A stretch of DNA of 64,000 bases from Halichoerus grypus. Its lineage: Eukaryota > Chordata > Mammalia > Carnivora > Phocidae. The position numbers and the translations under genes are program-made. The notes under the pieces are model-generated. The model saw only the letters and a list, made by a program, of their open reading frames with translations, did not search any database and was not told where the DNA came from. The DNA lies in contig NC_135717.1 in assembly GCF_964656455.1 (NCBI RefSeq), forward strand, positions 10,631,033 through 10,695,032, in the 5' to 3' direction. Each line of letters opens with the position of its first letter. Within the stretch, counting starts at the first letter, position 1. Of the stretch, positions 31,201-42,780 are shown piece after piece.

Positions 31201-31749
31201 AAACAGCAAGATCTGTATGCTAGGACAGTTCTCTGGAAGATGAAGGAGGGGAGGTAAGATGGATGATAGTAGCTATTTCTCATTGTGCAAAGGTATCATG
31301 CAGGCTAGGGTCTCAAAGGAAGTGATGAGGATGGACAGAGGCTCTGGAACACCAGTGTTTGAAGACTGAGCAGAGAAAGGGATGATGTGCAAAGGTGATG
31401 GGGGAAATAGTCAGATAGGTAGAAGTAAAGGCAAGCTCACTGAGCCTGAACATAACCCTAAGACAAACCTCAGCCTTGGCCCTAACCCTAAAGCTGACTT
31501 TAAGTGGGGATTAAAAACTAAGACTTCCCTGTTTTATTCTGTTGTCCCCAGGCCAGGTGAGTCCAGGGGAGATGGGAAAAATGGGGCAGCGAGGGGTCTC
31601 CACATCCCGCCCCGGAAGGGATTTCCCCGTAGATCATCACTTTCCACAAGAAAGCAACATGTCTCCCAATACAAAATCAAAATGGAATCTTTCCCGAGAC
31701 GAGGGTGCATAGTGTTCTTACCAGTACTCGCTCTCAAAACGACCACCAG
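31201..31749. other. Unassigned sequence
   Basis: No gene is supported. Short aaccctaa words at 31450 and 31486 are not a telomere array. Confidence 0.35.
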
Positions 31750-31930
31750 GATCGCAAGTGTCAGGGCTGGAAGGGACATTTGGGCCATCCTGTAAAGTCC
31801 CTCTTTTGCAAGGTGGGAGACTGAGTCCCGGAGGGGTTAGCGACTTGCCTGAGATGGCGGGGGTGGGGAATGGGGGAACGACAGTCCCATTTGGTCTCCT
31901 CTGACAGCACCAGCTTCCACTATTTGTCAA
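31750..31930 (-). repeat. MIR- or L3-type fragment, antisense
   Basis: The words ggctggaagggacatttggg, ttgcaaggtgggagactgag and ttagcgacttgcctgagatg follow the reverse of an old SINE/LINE 3' core. Confidence 0.5.
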
Positions 31931-31998
31931 GTGGGGGTGATTAGGTCAAATGTTACATCTGATCATCTCCAGTCTCTTATGAACTTCCCCATTGCACA

Positions 31999-32014
31999 CC
32001 TCCAGGGGGCACTA
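31999..32014 (+). promoter_or_regulatory. CTCF-like motif, strong match
   Basis: CCTCCAGGGGGCACTA differs from CCASYAGRKGGCRSYR at one position. It is the best such match I saw in the window. Function is inferred from the motif only. Confidence 0.5.
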
Positions 32015-32079
32015 TTCACTTTGCTTTGCATGGGGGTAGCCTCTCCTCCACCAGATGACACTTACGTTGAAACACCATG

Positions 32080-32345
32080 TAAGTGGCCTCCCCTGGAGCT
32101 GGGCAGTGGCAAAGCCCTCCTTATCCCGGAAAACTGGAGCTTATTCTAAAATTCTGGAACTATCTCCCAGAACCCAAGAAGGGCAGGAAAATGGCTTGAG
32201 CTGCCCCAACAGACACCGAGTGAAGCAGAAATGAGCTCCCTTGGTCAAGCCCTGCTCAAACTGTGGGTTCATTAGGGAAGAAAAAGGTTGTTTGAAGCCA
32301 CTAAATTGGGATGGTTTGTTATAGAGCAGTTGCTAGCTATAACAA
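32080..32345 (+). repeat. Probable LTR 3' part (MaLR-like)
   Basis: The end gaagccactaaattgggatgg, ttgttatagagcagttgc and tagctataac resembles the 3' end of MLT1-class LTRs (TAAGCCACTAAGTTTTGGGGTGGTTTGTTA). The upstream part is too decayed to define. Confidence 0.5.
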
Positions 32346-32849
32346 GCCCTTTAACTGAAGTCACCAATGGAAGCTGCCCCAAGGGGCCAACTTTCCTTGC
32401 TCCCCTTTCCTGGATCTCTCGGACCCCCCAGCTTTGTTCTTAGGGGGAAATGAATTTCCATCCTGCTGTATGGGTTCAAAAGGCAGGAGAGAGCAAAGAA
32501 GGGGTTTCTCTCCCTCTGCTCTGCACACCATCAAAATATCCCAGAAATTCTAATGCTTTGGAAAATGCATACCTGAATGAATCAGGTCAGGCAACATTAT
32601 AAGTACAATACACACGTCATGGAAAATGGAGTCACTTTATCCATGATGCCCAAGGGCCGGCCCTGGATGTGGGCACGGGAGATGCACTTTTGAGTAGTAA
32701 AGGCAGGAACACAGCTCTGGCAAAAAAAACACTGACAATTCAGGATTAAGGTGCACCTGCCACCAGGTTGGAGAGGGACCCTGGTGGTCCATCTTCCCAG
32801 TGGGCTCCTTGCTTACTTTGCCCTGTGTTGTGCTGTGGCTGGAAGCATA
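32346..32849. other. Unassigned sequence
   Basis: No gene or named repeat is recognised. Confidence 0.35.
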
Positions 32850-32862
32850 TTTGGAATTCTTT

Positions 32863-33058
32863 TTTTTTTTTTAAGATTTTATTTATTTGAGAGAGAGAGT
32901 GAGTGAGCAAGCGAGAGTATGAGCAGGGGGAGGGGCAGAGGGAGAAACAGACTCCCCGCCAAGCAGGGAGCCCGAGGCAAGGCTTGATCCCAGGATCCTG
33001 GGATCATGACCTGAGCTGAAGGCAGACGCTTAACCGACTGAGCCACCCAGATGCCCCT
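32863..33058 (-). mobile_element. Can-SINE, - strand
   Basis: TTTGGAATTCTTT flanks it at 32850-32862 and 33060-33072. The body includes gagtgagtgagcaagcgag, ccccgccaagcagggagccc and actgagccacccagatgcccc. Confidence 0.97.
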
Positions 33059-33072
33059 GTTTGGAATTCTTT

Positions 33073-33800
33073 AGCCATAAAATGTTATTTTAGCATAAAA
33101 GTGAATAAGAAGGGCAGGGAGAGAAAAACATATTGCAAGCCTAGCTTGCATAAGAGGAATTTTGCTTTTTAAAGACAGGTGACCATCCCCAGGCAAACGT
33201 GCCCTTACAGTGTGGTCGGGAGTTGGCTTTGCCACAGAGGACTGGAAGATGTCCACTGATTGGCCACATGGATCGTTTGGTGGCTTTCTGGGGCATACTG
33301 GAACCTGTTAACAGGAATAAGCAATCACCGATCATGATGGGCCCTTCAGAGGAGGAGGAGGGAACGATGCACCTCCAGCTCATGCAGTGGATGAGCGACA
33401 AAGGGGACAAGACAGACACGCTTGCCATTTTCTCCCAGAATTTTATATTCTTCCCTGGTAGTTTTGTTCTTTTCAATAGAAGTGGGTCATTAAATCTAAA
33501 CCTGAGTGTGATTGTTTCTTGTTTTTTTTTTTTCACAAGTGACTTTACAGATCGGGAAATGTTCTTTGTCAGTATTCCCCAGGTCTGGGTTTTTCATCTA
33601 TCAAGTATCAAAGACCTGGAGGTCTTTAGGGCACAAGCAGGGCCTCTTTCTAGCACACTTCCTAGGACCCGAGGTTTGGGCGAGGCCATGGTGGAGGGGG
33701 CCGCTGGGAGCAAGGTGCGGGGCTCCCCAGGAGGACCAGCACTCTTCCTTGATTCTGGGCTGGAGTAGGAGAGGGTTGATTGGAAATAAGTTTCCCACAT
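33073..33800. other. Unassigned sequence
   Basis: Long open frames cross this stretch on the + strand (33199-33768 and 33512-34078), but they overlap in different frames and match no family I know. The absence of good splice sites at their edges argues against exons. Confidence 0.4.
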
Positions 33801-33809
33801 TCTCTACAG

Positions 33810-33885
33810 TTCAGTTCAATTCAATGCTACACGTATTTATTGAGCACCTACTATGTGCCAAGCCCCGTGCTGGGCTCTCACACCC
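33810..33885 (-). repeat. L2 LINE 3' end, antisense
   Basis: The words gtatttattgagcacctac and tatgtgccaagccccgtgct are the reverse of the L2 3' end. Confidence 0.75.
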
Positions 33886-34416
33886 GTGGCAGAGAGCTCA
33901 CACACACGATCTCACACTGGCCATTCTGTGTGTCTTCTGGGAAGGCGCCAGCCCCGCTTTACCGTGTGGATCCCTCTCTGCTCCTGAGGACCTGGATTTG
34001 GCCCCCACCAAGGTACACGCTCCATTAGCCCCTTTCTTTCTTAGTTGCCGTAATTGGTATAATGTAGCTGCTCAGTGAAAGTTTTCAGATTGAATGAAAT
34101 GGAATACACTAGGATCCAGTACGTGTTGACCCAGGGACGGAGCGTGGGGTAGCTGGGGGACGTCTCTACAATCCACCCCATTCACAGGAGAAGTCATGAA
34201 GCATGTGGTTATCTCAGAAGATGGGAGGAGGTGTTGTATACATTCATAGCCATGCTCCCCACCCCCCACTTTTGTTTATGGCACAAACCTATCATAGCAA
34301 TAACTAGGTAAAGAGAAATAGAAGGAAACCTGCCCGCAACCAATCACCCTATCACGGAAGCCGTTCTCTCTTCCTACCTCCTTTCCCAATTTCTTCCCTG
34401 TTCTTGTTCATGCGCA
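33886..34416. other. Unassigned sequence
   Basis: No gene is supported. The part from 34290 may be old LINE 3' UTR but is too diverged to call. Confidence 0.3.
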
Positions 34417-34632
34417 TAGTTTTCTTTTCTTTCTTTTCTCTTTCTTTCTTTCTTTAAGATTTTTATTTATTTATTTATTTGAGAGAGAGAGAGAATAAGC
34501 AGGGGGAAGGACAGAGGGAGAAGCAGGCTTCCCGCTGAGCAGGGAGCCCGATGCGGGGCTAGATCCCAGAACCCTGGGATCATGACCTGAGCCGAAGGCA
34601 GACACTTAACGACTGAGCCACCCAGGCGCCCC
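34417..34632 (-). mobile_element. Can-SINE, - strand, with (CTTT)n at its tail
   Basis: A CTTT-rich tract (34417-34456) leads into AAGATTTTTATTTATTTATTT, cttcccgctgagcagggag and actgagccacccaggcgcccc. The polypyrimidine tract probably grew from the SINE's poly-A tail. Confidence 0.94.
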
Positions 34633-34935
34633 ATATTTGTGATTCTCTATTGTGGTTTTAACTTGCATTTCTTGGGTTGCCGCGAGGTTGAACCCTTTAA
34701 AAATTGGCATTCCCTTTTGTGTGAACTGAGTTTCCCCTTTTGAGGAACCTGCTCGTCTGGGTGGGCTCCCCACCACCAGACACATTGTAGCCTCTTCTAA
34801 GACTTCGAAATCAACGCTTTGCTGATAATCTCTGCCACAATTACACACTCCAGCAGTTTTCCCCTTCTCATTTTCATTGTACTCCTTTCAGATCTTTCAT
34901 GTATTTTTAGCTGATGGTCTTCACGTTTGTGATCT
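34633..34935 (-). repeat. Possible L1 fragment, antisense
   Basis: The words attgtggttttaacttgcatttc and ctcattttcattgtactcc resemble antisense L1 sequence. Similarity fades within a few hundred bases. Confidence 0.4.
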
Positions 34936-35081
34936 CTTCTCTTGCTCCCAGGCTTGGAAAGGAGTCATGTCATCAGAGAAGTGATAATTATTCGATATAA
35001 TTTTTTTTTTAGTTCTATGATATGATATCTTTACACTTAGCTCTTTAATCCAAATGGGGAACATGCTCCTCTTTATGGTGG

Positions 35082-35082
<1 letters not shown>

Positions 35083-35122
<40 letters not shown>
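35083..35122. repeat. (AC)n microsatellite, about 20 units
   Basis: A pure AC/CA run, the longest perfect dinucleotide repeat in the window and likely polymorphic. Confidence 0.97.
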
Positions 35123-35126
<4 letters not shown>

Positions 35127-35374
35127 GTGAGAGAGGCAGGATATTTATGATATTATGATATCCTGCTTGTCATGCACGCTTCTGGCTGGGAGGTCGAAGA
35201 CTGTAAGAGGTGTAGTATTTCCAAGTCAGTGTATACATTGAATCTCATGTAAATGAAAAGCCTCAAAATCATTTTAGGTGGATTTTTAAGAGTCACCCGG
35301 AGGAATGTGGTAAGATTATATCTCCATTTCCAGCAACTTATTCCCCCTTCTTGTAAGGAAATCATACATCTTGC

Positions 35375-35742
35375 CCACTACCATATGAGGGCCGGCCTTC
35401 TTATGGGAGGAAGATGCATCCCATATCCATCGACATTGGGCCTGGTCATGTGACTTGCTTTGGCCACTGGCATGTGAACAGATGATCCGTGCACCACAAC
35501 CGGGCAAACACCTTATGGGGCACTGTGACTTCCTAACGGCCCTCTTGCTCTTTTCCCGCTGCTGTGAGCACAGCAAGCACGTTCTTGATGGGGACGGCTG
35601 TTTCAGTCTGGGCCTCAGACGGAGAAGACTCAGAGAGCAATACCACAGTAGCGGCCACAGCTGACCATTGCAGTCGTGAGTCACCGAGGTGTGGGACCTG
35701 CTTGTCACAGCAGCACCATCTAGCAAAAGCTGACTGATACAG
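35375..35742 (+). repeat. Probable LTR-type repeat, sense
   Basis: The words gggcctggtcatgtgacttgc, tttggccactggcatgtgaac and agcaaaagctgactgatacag match an old LTR-like mammalian repeat in order. The subfamily is not assigned. Confidence 0.55.
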
Positions 35743-36037
35743 TGCACAAAAAGGCTAGTGTATAAAATAACATTTTAAGAAAAGAGGGGCATTGGGAGCT
35801 ATTAAACATATTAGACCCAACAGATAAACTCAATTTGGAGCCAATTATTTAATGGAAGATACAATATGCTAGAAGCAGGTATCACACATAATGTGAAAAA
35901 GATTACTTAATTTATAGTACTAAAGAACTGTTTAGCAATTTGGAAAAACATCATGTACATATTTATGCTGTATATCAAAAATACCTAAGGGAAAACCTCG
36001 AAAATGAATAATAGGATGTTTTATCACTAACATCTTT
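35743..36037. other. AT-rich, possible L1-derived
   Basis: AT-rich text such as actaaagaactgtttagcaatt and ggaaaaacatcatgtacata suggests decayed L1, but no orientation can be fixed. Confidence 0.3.
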
Positions 36038-36262
36038 TTTTAAAGATTATTTATTTATTTTAGAGAGAGAGAGAGAGAGAGTGCGCACGTGTGCTCATGC
36101 ACGGGAGTGGGGGGAGGGGCAGAGAGAGAGGGCGAGAGAATCCTCAAGCTGACTCCCCGCTGAGCATGGCCCCATACAGGGCTCAATCTCAGGACCCCGA
36201 GATCATGACCTGAGCCAAATCAAGAGTCGGACACTTAACTGACTGAGCCACCCAGGTGCCCC
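36038..36262 (-). mobile_element. Can-SINE, - strand
   Basis: TTTTTTTTAAAGATTATTTATTTATTTT is followed by a GA run, ccccgctgagcatggcccc and actgagccacccaggtgcccc. CTAACATCTTTT before and CTAACCTTTT after suggest a diverged target duplication. Confidence 0.95.
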
Positions 36263-36984
36263 TAACCTTTTGCAGTATTTAATGTCTCCCCAGAGGGGGG
36301 ATTTAGAAATAGGATGAATGGGGGGTCAAATGGTACAAACTTCCAGTTACAGGAGAAATAAGTCCAGCGATGTTATGGGCAGCATGGCGATTACAGTTAG
36401 CCCTGCTGTATGGTTCATCTGGAAGTTGCTAAGAGAGTAGATCCTAAGAGCTCTCATCACAAGAAAAAAAATATTTTTGGTCGATACGAGACGGTGGATG
36501 CTAACTAATCTTCTTGTGGTCACCCTTTCTCATCTGTAAGTCAAGCCATGATTCGGTGCACCTCACACCCACACAGTGTTGTCTGTCAGTTCTATCCCAA
36601 CAAAAGTGGAAAAAATGATTTCCCAGGCACTTCCTTTCCTTCCCTGGTATCTTCCAAGGAGCTCTGGAGGATTCCATTTGTTCCAAAATGGTGTCGAGTC
36701 CCAAGTCACATTTCTTTCTAATCTGAACATCATCCCAAGTATTCCGTTCAGGCCGAGGGGTCTCATGGCTCTCCTCTAAACTCCTTAGTTTAGTAGTAAC
36801 AGCTAACCAGCGCCCCTATATCACATGGCTCTGTTCACATTGGGGTCGTCTGGCCCCAGCTATCCTGCCCACTGGATTTTTCTGAGGTCCACCAGAATGG
36901 TCAGCTCCTGGCCCTGCAGAGGAGGGGACCCTGCCCCCGCACAGGTGTGTCCCGCAGGGCTGTTGGCTGGGTGACACTGGCAGA
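36263..36984. other. Unassigned sequence
   Basis: No gene is supported. Text near 36290-36500 (gggggtcaaatggtacaaac, aatgttatgggcagcatgg-like) resembles L1 3' UTR in sense but is weak. Confidence 0.35.
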
Positions 36985-37135
36985 TAACTAAAGACTGAAT
37001 TGCATCTTATCTATTCCCATCTTACAACTGAGGGAAGTGGGAGCACAGAGAGGTGGGGACAGTGGCCCGAGGTCAACACGTGGAGGTAGATGGGTCAGGA
37101 CTCAAATTCAGATAATCTGATTCCAGAGGCAGTCC
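36985..37135 (-). repeat. MIR-like fragment, antisense
   Basis: The words attcccatcttacaactgagg, agcacagagaggtggggac and ggactcaaattcagataatc are the reverse of MIR. Confidence 0.6.
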
Positions 37136-38955
37136 TGTTGACCATCCACCACCCAGACTCAGGAGGAGGGAGGCAAAATATAAGCACCTATGGTGTTTCT
37201 TGAGGCCGCTTGGCTGGGCTTTCAACCGCCTTGGGTCGTGCTGGACTTTGGGGTCTCACAGCTCTACTTAGAGTAGGGATGATTCAAGGGTTCCGCAGCA
37301 GGATCCTTACTGTGTTTCTGAGGTGCAGGACCCCTTCCCCATCGGATCCTCCACTGCTCCCCACCCAGAGAAGCCACTGGAAGCCCGGTTCTCGCTCAGA
37401 AAAACTTGAAGTCCAGAGTATGAGATTTGGTCTTCTCGACATTCTTAGCTCCTCCCTGGGAACCTGCACAAACCTGGGGAGGAAGGGGCACCGCCCTCTC
37501 TGCTTGGATGGGAGCAGGGGCACCAAGGCGCCTCAGCCTGCCGGGGCTGCAGTTGGAAGCTTGGAGAAGGTCTGCTCAGCCGGCTCTCCCTACCAAGGCC
37601 CACCTCCTGCTTGTACCCCCGAGGAAGGTCCCCTTGCTGCTAGTCAGCCAGGCTGGGGCTGGGCTGTTTTGTTAAGCTGTTTGGGTGGAGCCCTCTGGGC
37701 TGGGACCGGGCCAGGGCTGCAGGGTGGGGGTGGGAGTGGGGGCGCTGGTGAGGCTTTGAACTGTTTTGGCTCCTGAGAGGAGGTGGTGGCCCCAGGCTGG
37801 GCGGTAGTTAAGATGCAGCTAAAAAGCTTAGGTTTTATGGTGGCCTAAGCTGGTCTTGGCTCTGCCTCTTGGTTGAATATTTCTTGGGCTGTGCTAAGCA
37901 CAGGGCTGGGCCCTGGACAGTTCCACCCCAGGCTTCTTTAGCCGCTGGGCTGGGCTGCTTGATAGGGCCAGGCTGAGCTCTGGGCTTCTTGGGGTCCACC
38001 TTAGTTGTCTCTGGCCTGGTAGGACTGGGTAGACTGGTCCTGCATGTCTCTGGCTGAGCTGGCCTCCTGCTCTGGTCTCGGGTTGGGTTGGGTTAGGCAG
38101 TGGGTGGGACTTGGCAAGTGCTGGGCTGGTCTGTCTCGGTCTCTTTTCTGGGCAGAGACAACTTCCGGGCTGGATTGGGAGGTATTTTTCCACTCGGCTC
38201 TAGAAATCAAGGGCTCAGGTTTTAGGTACAAACACTGTGTCCCAGGTGGGGTGGGAGCACCCTCATTGGGGTCATAAAATGCCTTGTGAAATCTTTGGAG
38301 GACCATCCCACCCTAGAAGGGGGCTGCCCAGATCCTTGACCAGGTGAGGGAGGAGGGGTCAGGGGTCAGGGGGAATCTTGCCTGCGGAGGGGGAGGGGGG
38401 TCCGTTGGGAGTTGATACAACTGGAGAGGAATTGTCTGTGTCTGCATGTGTCTGTCTGTCCATCTGCCTCAGGAGTCTGGGCCCTGGGATACAGGTCTGT
38501 GTGTAGGGGGGTGCGAAGGGAAACTTCTTGCTCCTGAAGTTCTTCCCAGGGTGGCCACAGAGCTGATGTGACCGAGAGAGGGCAGGGCCCTGTCCTTCCT
38601 GTCCAGAGAGGCCCCACCCAGAGTCACTGGTGTCTTCTCCCCAATGTCCCCATCTGCGGGCATAAGGCTGACGGTCAGAGACTGCATTCCCCTTCATGCT
38701 GAGGAAAAAGAAAACTTGACAGAAGCTTTTGGGCTGTTCCAGGCCCCTGGCCTCCATCTGGTAGCACACCCTCTTGTCAGAAGAGAGCACAGAAGCCCCC
38801 AGGCTGGGGCTCCGAACTAAGGAAGCCCAGCTGAGCGTGGGCGAGAGCCCCTAATGACGGCCCAGCCTGTTCCCCTTCAGGCGACACCAGGGTGACCCCT
38901 GAGCTGGGCTTTTGAGCCCGGTTGTCTTTGCATGCTGCCTCTGGGAAAACCAATG
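37136..38955. other. GC-rich sequence with CTGGG-rich low complexity
   Basis: No repeat family is recognised. Between about 37660 and 38180 words such as ctggg, gggctg and ggttgggttgggtt recur irregularly. The 188-codon frame at 37210-37776 (+) is proline/glycine/leucine-rich and shows no motif, so I treat it as chance. Confidence 0.4.
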
Positions 38956-39540
38956 AAGAAATCATTTTAAATAAAAATTTAAAATCATTTCTTTCTGTTT
39001 GTCTTCCATGTGGCCCACGAATTAAGGGGCAAAGCTAACGGGTTTGCCTGTAAGCGTCCGCTTGTGTGAATGGGCATTGGTCTACACCGTGAACTACTTT
39101 CCACAGTGGGTTCCAAGCCACTTGAAAAAGCACCCTCCCCCCCTCCCCCCCCCCGCCCCGCAGTGCATTCACAACTGTGCCTACCCAGTCCGGCGTCCTC
39201 GCAGGTGGTTTTCAATTTCTGGTATTTTGGGGGGTGGATGGAGCTGAGGGGGTCCCTGGGATTTACGCTTGTCTAATGGCGGAAGCTTCTGGGCAAATCC
39301 AGAATTTTCCAGGAGGGCCACGTTTTACATAACGTCATTCTTTCAACAAAGAATAATAGCTGGTAATCCTCAGCTCCGTGGGTTTTATTATTATAACTTT
39401 TTAAGATTCTTTCCCGGGAGAAATAGACAATCTCCCTTGAAAATAAAACTGTGCTGATTTGAGAAACAGCGGCTGCTGGAACGGGTGGTGAGGTGGCCTG
39501 CGTGAAGAGAGTGTCTGGCCACATCTTGCTGGGAGGTGTG
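38956..39540. other. Unique sequence with a poly-C/CCCTCC tract
   Basis: A pyrimidine-pure C-rich run lies at 39133-39158. No gene is recognised. Confidence 0.35.
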
Positions 39541-39900
39541 TCTGGGCGGGTTAGCAGGGGTGAGGCAGGTCCCCCCCCTGGAGCGTCGGCGCTCGAGAGC
39601 AGGAAATGGACCTCCGCATTGCCAAGCCTGATCGCCAGTGTAGACCAGGAGAGGGAGGCCAGGACCCCACAGAGAGAGCACTCGTGACGATACCAGGCTC
39701 CAACCTACCTTTCCCGACTTTCGGCCCGCGGCCCCGCCGCCCCTCCCTGCGGTCCCCGGAGCAGTGTTACAGGGCTGTGGCCATGGGGGCACCCGGGGTG
39801 GGGGGGTGAACTTTAGCCACGAGGCGGTCAGAGGCGTAGGTTGAGCCCCCAGTGACGTGGGACCCCCGCCTCGCAGCTGGGGTGCCCCCCTTCCCAATGG
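39541..39900. promoter_or_regulatory. CpG-rich patch (possible CpG island)
   Basis: By eye there are roughly two dozen CpGs in 360 bases, with the densest part at 39710-39760 (actttcggcccgcggcc and neighbours). Most surrounding DNA is CpG-poor, so this stands out. No TATA box or recognisable downstream exon was found. Confidence 0.45.
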
Positions 39901-40315
39901 GCATTCTCTGAATCCCTTAACCGTTCACTTTGTTCCTGACATTTCCACCTTTTGCCGGGCAGCCTGTTAGCGGGGAGGATGTGCTGATTTTGGGGCCCAA
40001 CAGTCTGGAGCTTGACATCTGGCTCCATCACTGGATGACTTCGGGCAAAGCAGAGTCCCGGCCTTCAGCCAGTGGCGGCGATCAATAGGCTTTCCGAATT
40101 GTGCATCCCTCTGGGTCAAAGACTCGAGCAGGCTGCCCGAAGACATGTATGTTTGATATTTGTAAGTGACACTCATGGATCCTCAACCGAAAACACCCCC
40201 AAAAGCAATTAACAAGGAGTGAGACATAAAATACATATAGAGTTTCTGGTATATTCTTCCCTTGTATGAAGCACCCCAGGGTGGGGTGGAGCCTGTGCTT
40301 TAGGGCAGTGTTGAA
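39901..40315. other. Unassigned sequence
   Basis: No gene or named repeat is recognised. Confidence 0.35.
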
Positions 40316-40560
40316 CATTTCTATTTCTTTTTCTTCCAAATTTTTAAAAAAATTCTGGTTAGTTAGCAAGCAGGGCAATATTGGTTTCAGGAGTAGAATT
40401 CAGTGATTCATCACTTACATATAACATCCAGTGCTCATCATATCAAGTGTCGTCCTTAATGCCCATCCCCCGACCAGCCCCCGCCCCGCCCCCCCCCCCC
40501 GTCACCTCTCTCCATCAGCCCTCAGTTTGTTCTCTATCCTTAAGTGTCTTTTATGGTTTA
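40316..40560 (-). mobile_element. Carnivore L1 3' UTR, antisense
   Basis: The words attctggttagttagcaagc, aatattggtttcaggagtag, aattcagtgattcatcactt and ataacatccagtgctcatca match the 3' UTR of carnivore L1 elements as I remember it, led by the T-rich complement of its poly-A tail. A C run lies at 40489-40500. Confidence 0.75.
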
Positions 40561-40705
40561 GGGGCGCCTGGGTGGCTCGGTCGGTTAAGCGTCTGCCTTC
40601 AGCTCAAGTCATGATCCTGGCTCAGGTCTTGGGATCAAGCCCCGCATCGGGCTCCCTGCTCGGCAGGAAACCTGCTTCTCCCTCTCCCTCTGCCCCTCCC
40701 CCCCT

Positions 40706-40744
<39 letters not shown>

Positions 40745-40748
40745 AAAT
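40561..40748 (+). mobile_element. Can-SINE, + strand, with long CT run
   Basis: The head ggggcgcctgggtggctcgg begins directly where the L1 text stops. The CT run (40708-40740) is long and pure, while the A-rich tail is reduced to AAATAAAT. I do not see a target duplication. Confidence 0.94.
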
Positions 40749-41868
40749 GGTGCTGTCTGCAGTAGGAAGGCAGCTCGGAGCCAAGGCCAGCGAGCAGATG
40801 GGTGATTTTGAAGTTGTTCTAGAAGATGTGCCCGAGGACCGTGCAGCAAGGGTGCAGAAGAGATCTGGGCTGTGGAATAATTTGAGAGACTGATCGGATG
40901 TGGAGTGGCGGGAGGGATAGCCTCTTAGGCTGATCTGGTTTCTAGCTCGGGGTGCCAAAGCCTGAAGTGCAAGGACCCCCAGCCCCAGGGGTCTCAGCAG
41001 CCGAAGGAAGCCTGAGACAGCAGCTGGGTGCAGCGTGTGAAGACCCGGTCAAATTCAGGTGCCTTTGAAACTCCAATGTGGCCAAAGAAAACCCGTGGAG
41101 TTGAGCCTGTAGGTTTTTTGGGAAGCCAAGGAGGTGTGGGGCAACCGCCCATATTGAGATGATCGGGGAGGGAGTAAGGTGGATGCTTCAACCAGCTTTC
41201 CCTTCTGAGCTGGCACATCCTGAGCAGGTGGCCAAGGCACCTGTCTCCCCCCGCCCCCCACTGGCATTGCCACCCTGTGGTCAGGCTTTATTAGCTCTTG
41301 TTCCCTATCTCCCACCTTATAAGGATGCAAAGCAGCGAAAGCACCAGTAAAGCTGACTTTGATGTGATGCAGGCAGAGGGTGTGCCTTCCTTCCTCCCCT
41401 CCTCCCCACACTCCGAGGGTCATGGGACCCTCCTAGGGCTTCTCTGCCCAGGCCCTGGCCCCCATCCCTGGATGACACCTTGTTCTAGCTGCTGCCCCAT
41501 CTTACCAGCAGAAAAACTGGGACTCACTCAAGGTTGCCTAGGAACTTGGAGGCATTGCTGGGACTACACCCGATCATGGGCTGGGACTGTCCTCTGTGCA
41601 GCACAGCACCTCGGACCTGCCTGTCAGTCAGGGAAGGAGAGGAGGGGGTCATCTTCCCACTGACCAAGGGGAAGGGACAGCGATGAGCAGAGAAAGAGGT
41701 GAGATGAGCCAGAGCCCAGAGCTTCTCCTGCACCCCAGCTTTGCCAGCCTGGTCTGTTCCACACTGTGTCGGATCCGCCAGCCCCTGGGAGGGCACCTAA
41801 TCCTGAGGGTGAAAACTGGTGGTCCCTGGACTGGATGTTCCTGTCTTAAAAAAAACAACAAACAAACA
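40749..41868. other. Unassigned GC-rich sequence
   Basis: No gene is supported. Overlapping open frames on both strands (for example 41055-41423 - and 41298-41663 +) have no family resemblance. Confidence 0.35.
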
Positions 41869-42086
41869 GGGCACCTGGGTGGCTCAGTCAGTTAAGCGTC
41901 TGACTCTTGATTTCAGCTCCGCTCATGATCTTAGGGTTGTGAGATCGAGCCCCGCGTGGGGCTCCATGCTCAGCGGAGAGTCTGCTTGAGATTCTCTCCC
42001 TCTCTCTCCCTCTGCCGCTCCCCCCACTCATGCTCTGTTTCTCACACTCTCTCTTTCTCTCTCTCTCAAATAAATCTTTAAAAAAA
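41869..42086 (+). mobile_element. Can-SINE, + strand, older subtype
   Basis: The head gggcacctgggtggctcag, tctgactcttgatttcagc and gtctgcttgagattctctcc are of the older subtype. The tail is AAATAAATCTTTAAAAAAAT. It is preceded by an A-rich tract (41847-41867). Confidence 0.94.
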
Positions 42087-42089
42087 TGG

Positions 42090-42765
42090 AAAAAATTTCC
42101 AATTTATTGTTGCAACAACAGCATAAACAACAGTATAACCACAGTATAGGACAATCGTATAGAGATCAATAGTTGCAACAATAGTATAAAGACTGACTAT
42201 TAACATTTTGCCACAAATCGCTTTCAGTATGTACATATTTTTTTTCTTTAACCAGTTGAGGGTTAGTTGTGGACATCATACCCTTCACCCTTAAATATGT
42301 CAGTATGTATATCATAAGAATAAAGATGTTCTCTATCAAAGTGCGGTCAACTTTGATACAATGCCATCATCTAATCTTTAACAGACATATTTAAGTTTTG
42401 GCAATTTTCCCCCAAACTGTCCTTTCTGGCAATCTTTTCTCTCCCTCGCCTGGTCTAGCATTTAATCCCAGGCCGTGCGCCGAGTTTAGACGTCCTGTCT
42501 CTATTTGCCTTTAATCCACAATAGTTGCTTTTTCTTTGTCTTTTTTCATCTTGTTAGTTTTGAGACGCACAAGCCGGTTGTTTTGTAGACTGGCCCATAG
42601 TTTGGGTTTGTCTGATGTTTTCCAAGCAGGTTATGCCTTTCTGGAAGGAATAATTCATAAGGGATGGGTCTTCTGGTCATAGTCTTTGAAAAACATGAAA
42701 CCAGTGACTAAGAAAAACCCGAAGGATTTCACATATTGTCTCAATTTCTGGCTCTCCGCATGAAC
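42090..42765 (-). mobile_element. Old L1/HAL1-type 3' UTR, antisense
   Basis: The words aacattttgccacaaatcgc, ttgttagttttgagacgcac, gttgttttgtagactggccc and tttgggtttgtctgatgttt are a well-known ancient LINE 3' UTR in reverse. A young SINE interrupts it at 42781. Confidence 0.7.
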
Positions 42766-42780
42766 AAATAGCTATGTTTT

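Noticed and set aside
31441..31500. Telomere-like aaccctaa words
   Set aside because: Only two isolated words with no array.
33199..34078. Two long overlapping + strand frames (189 and 188 codons)
   Set aside because: They lie in different frames over the same DNA, show no motif, have no flanking splice signals and include an L2 fragment.
37210..37776. 188-codon + strand frame
   Set aside because: It is GC-rich, with Pro/Gly/Leu composition and no family resemblance. A chance frame is likely.
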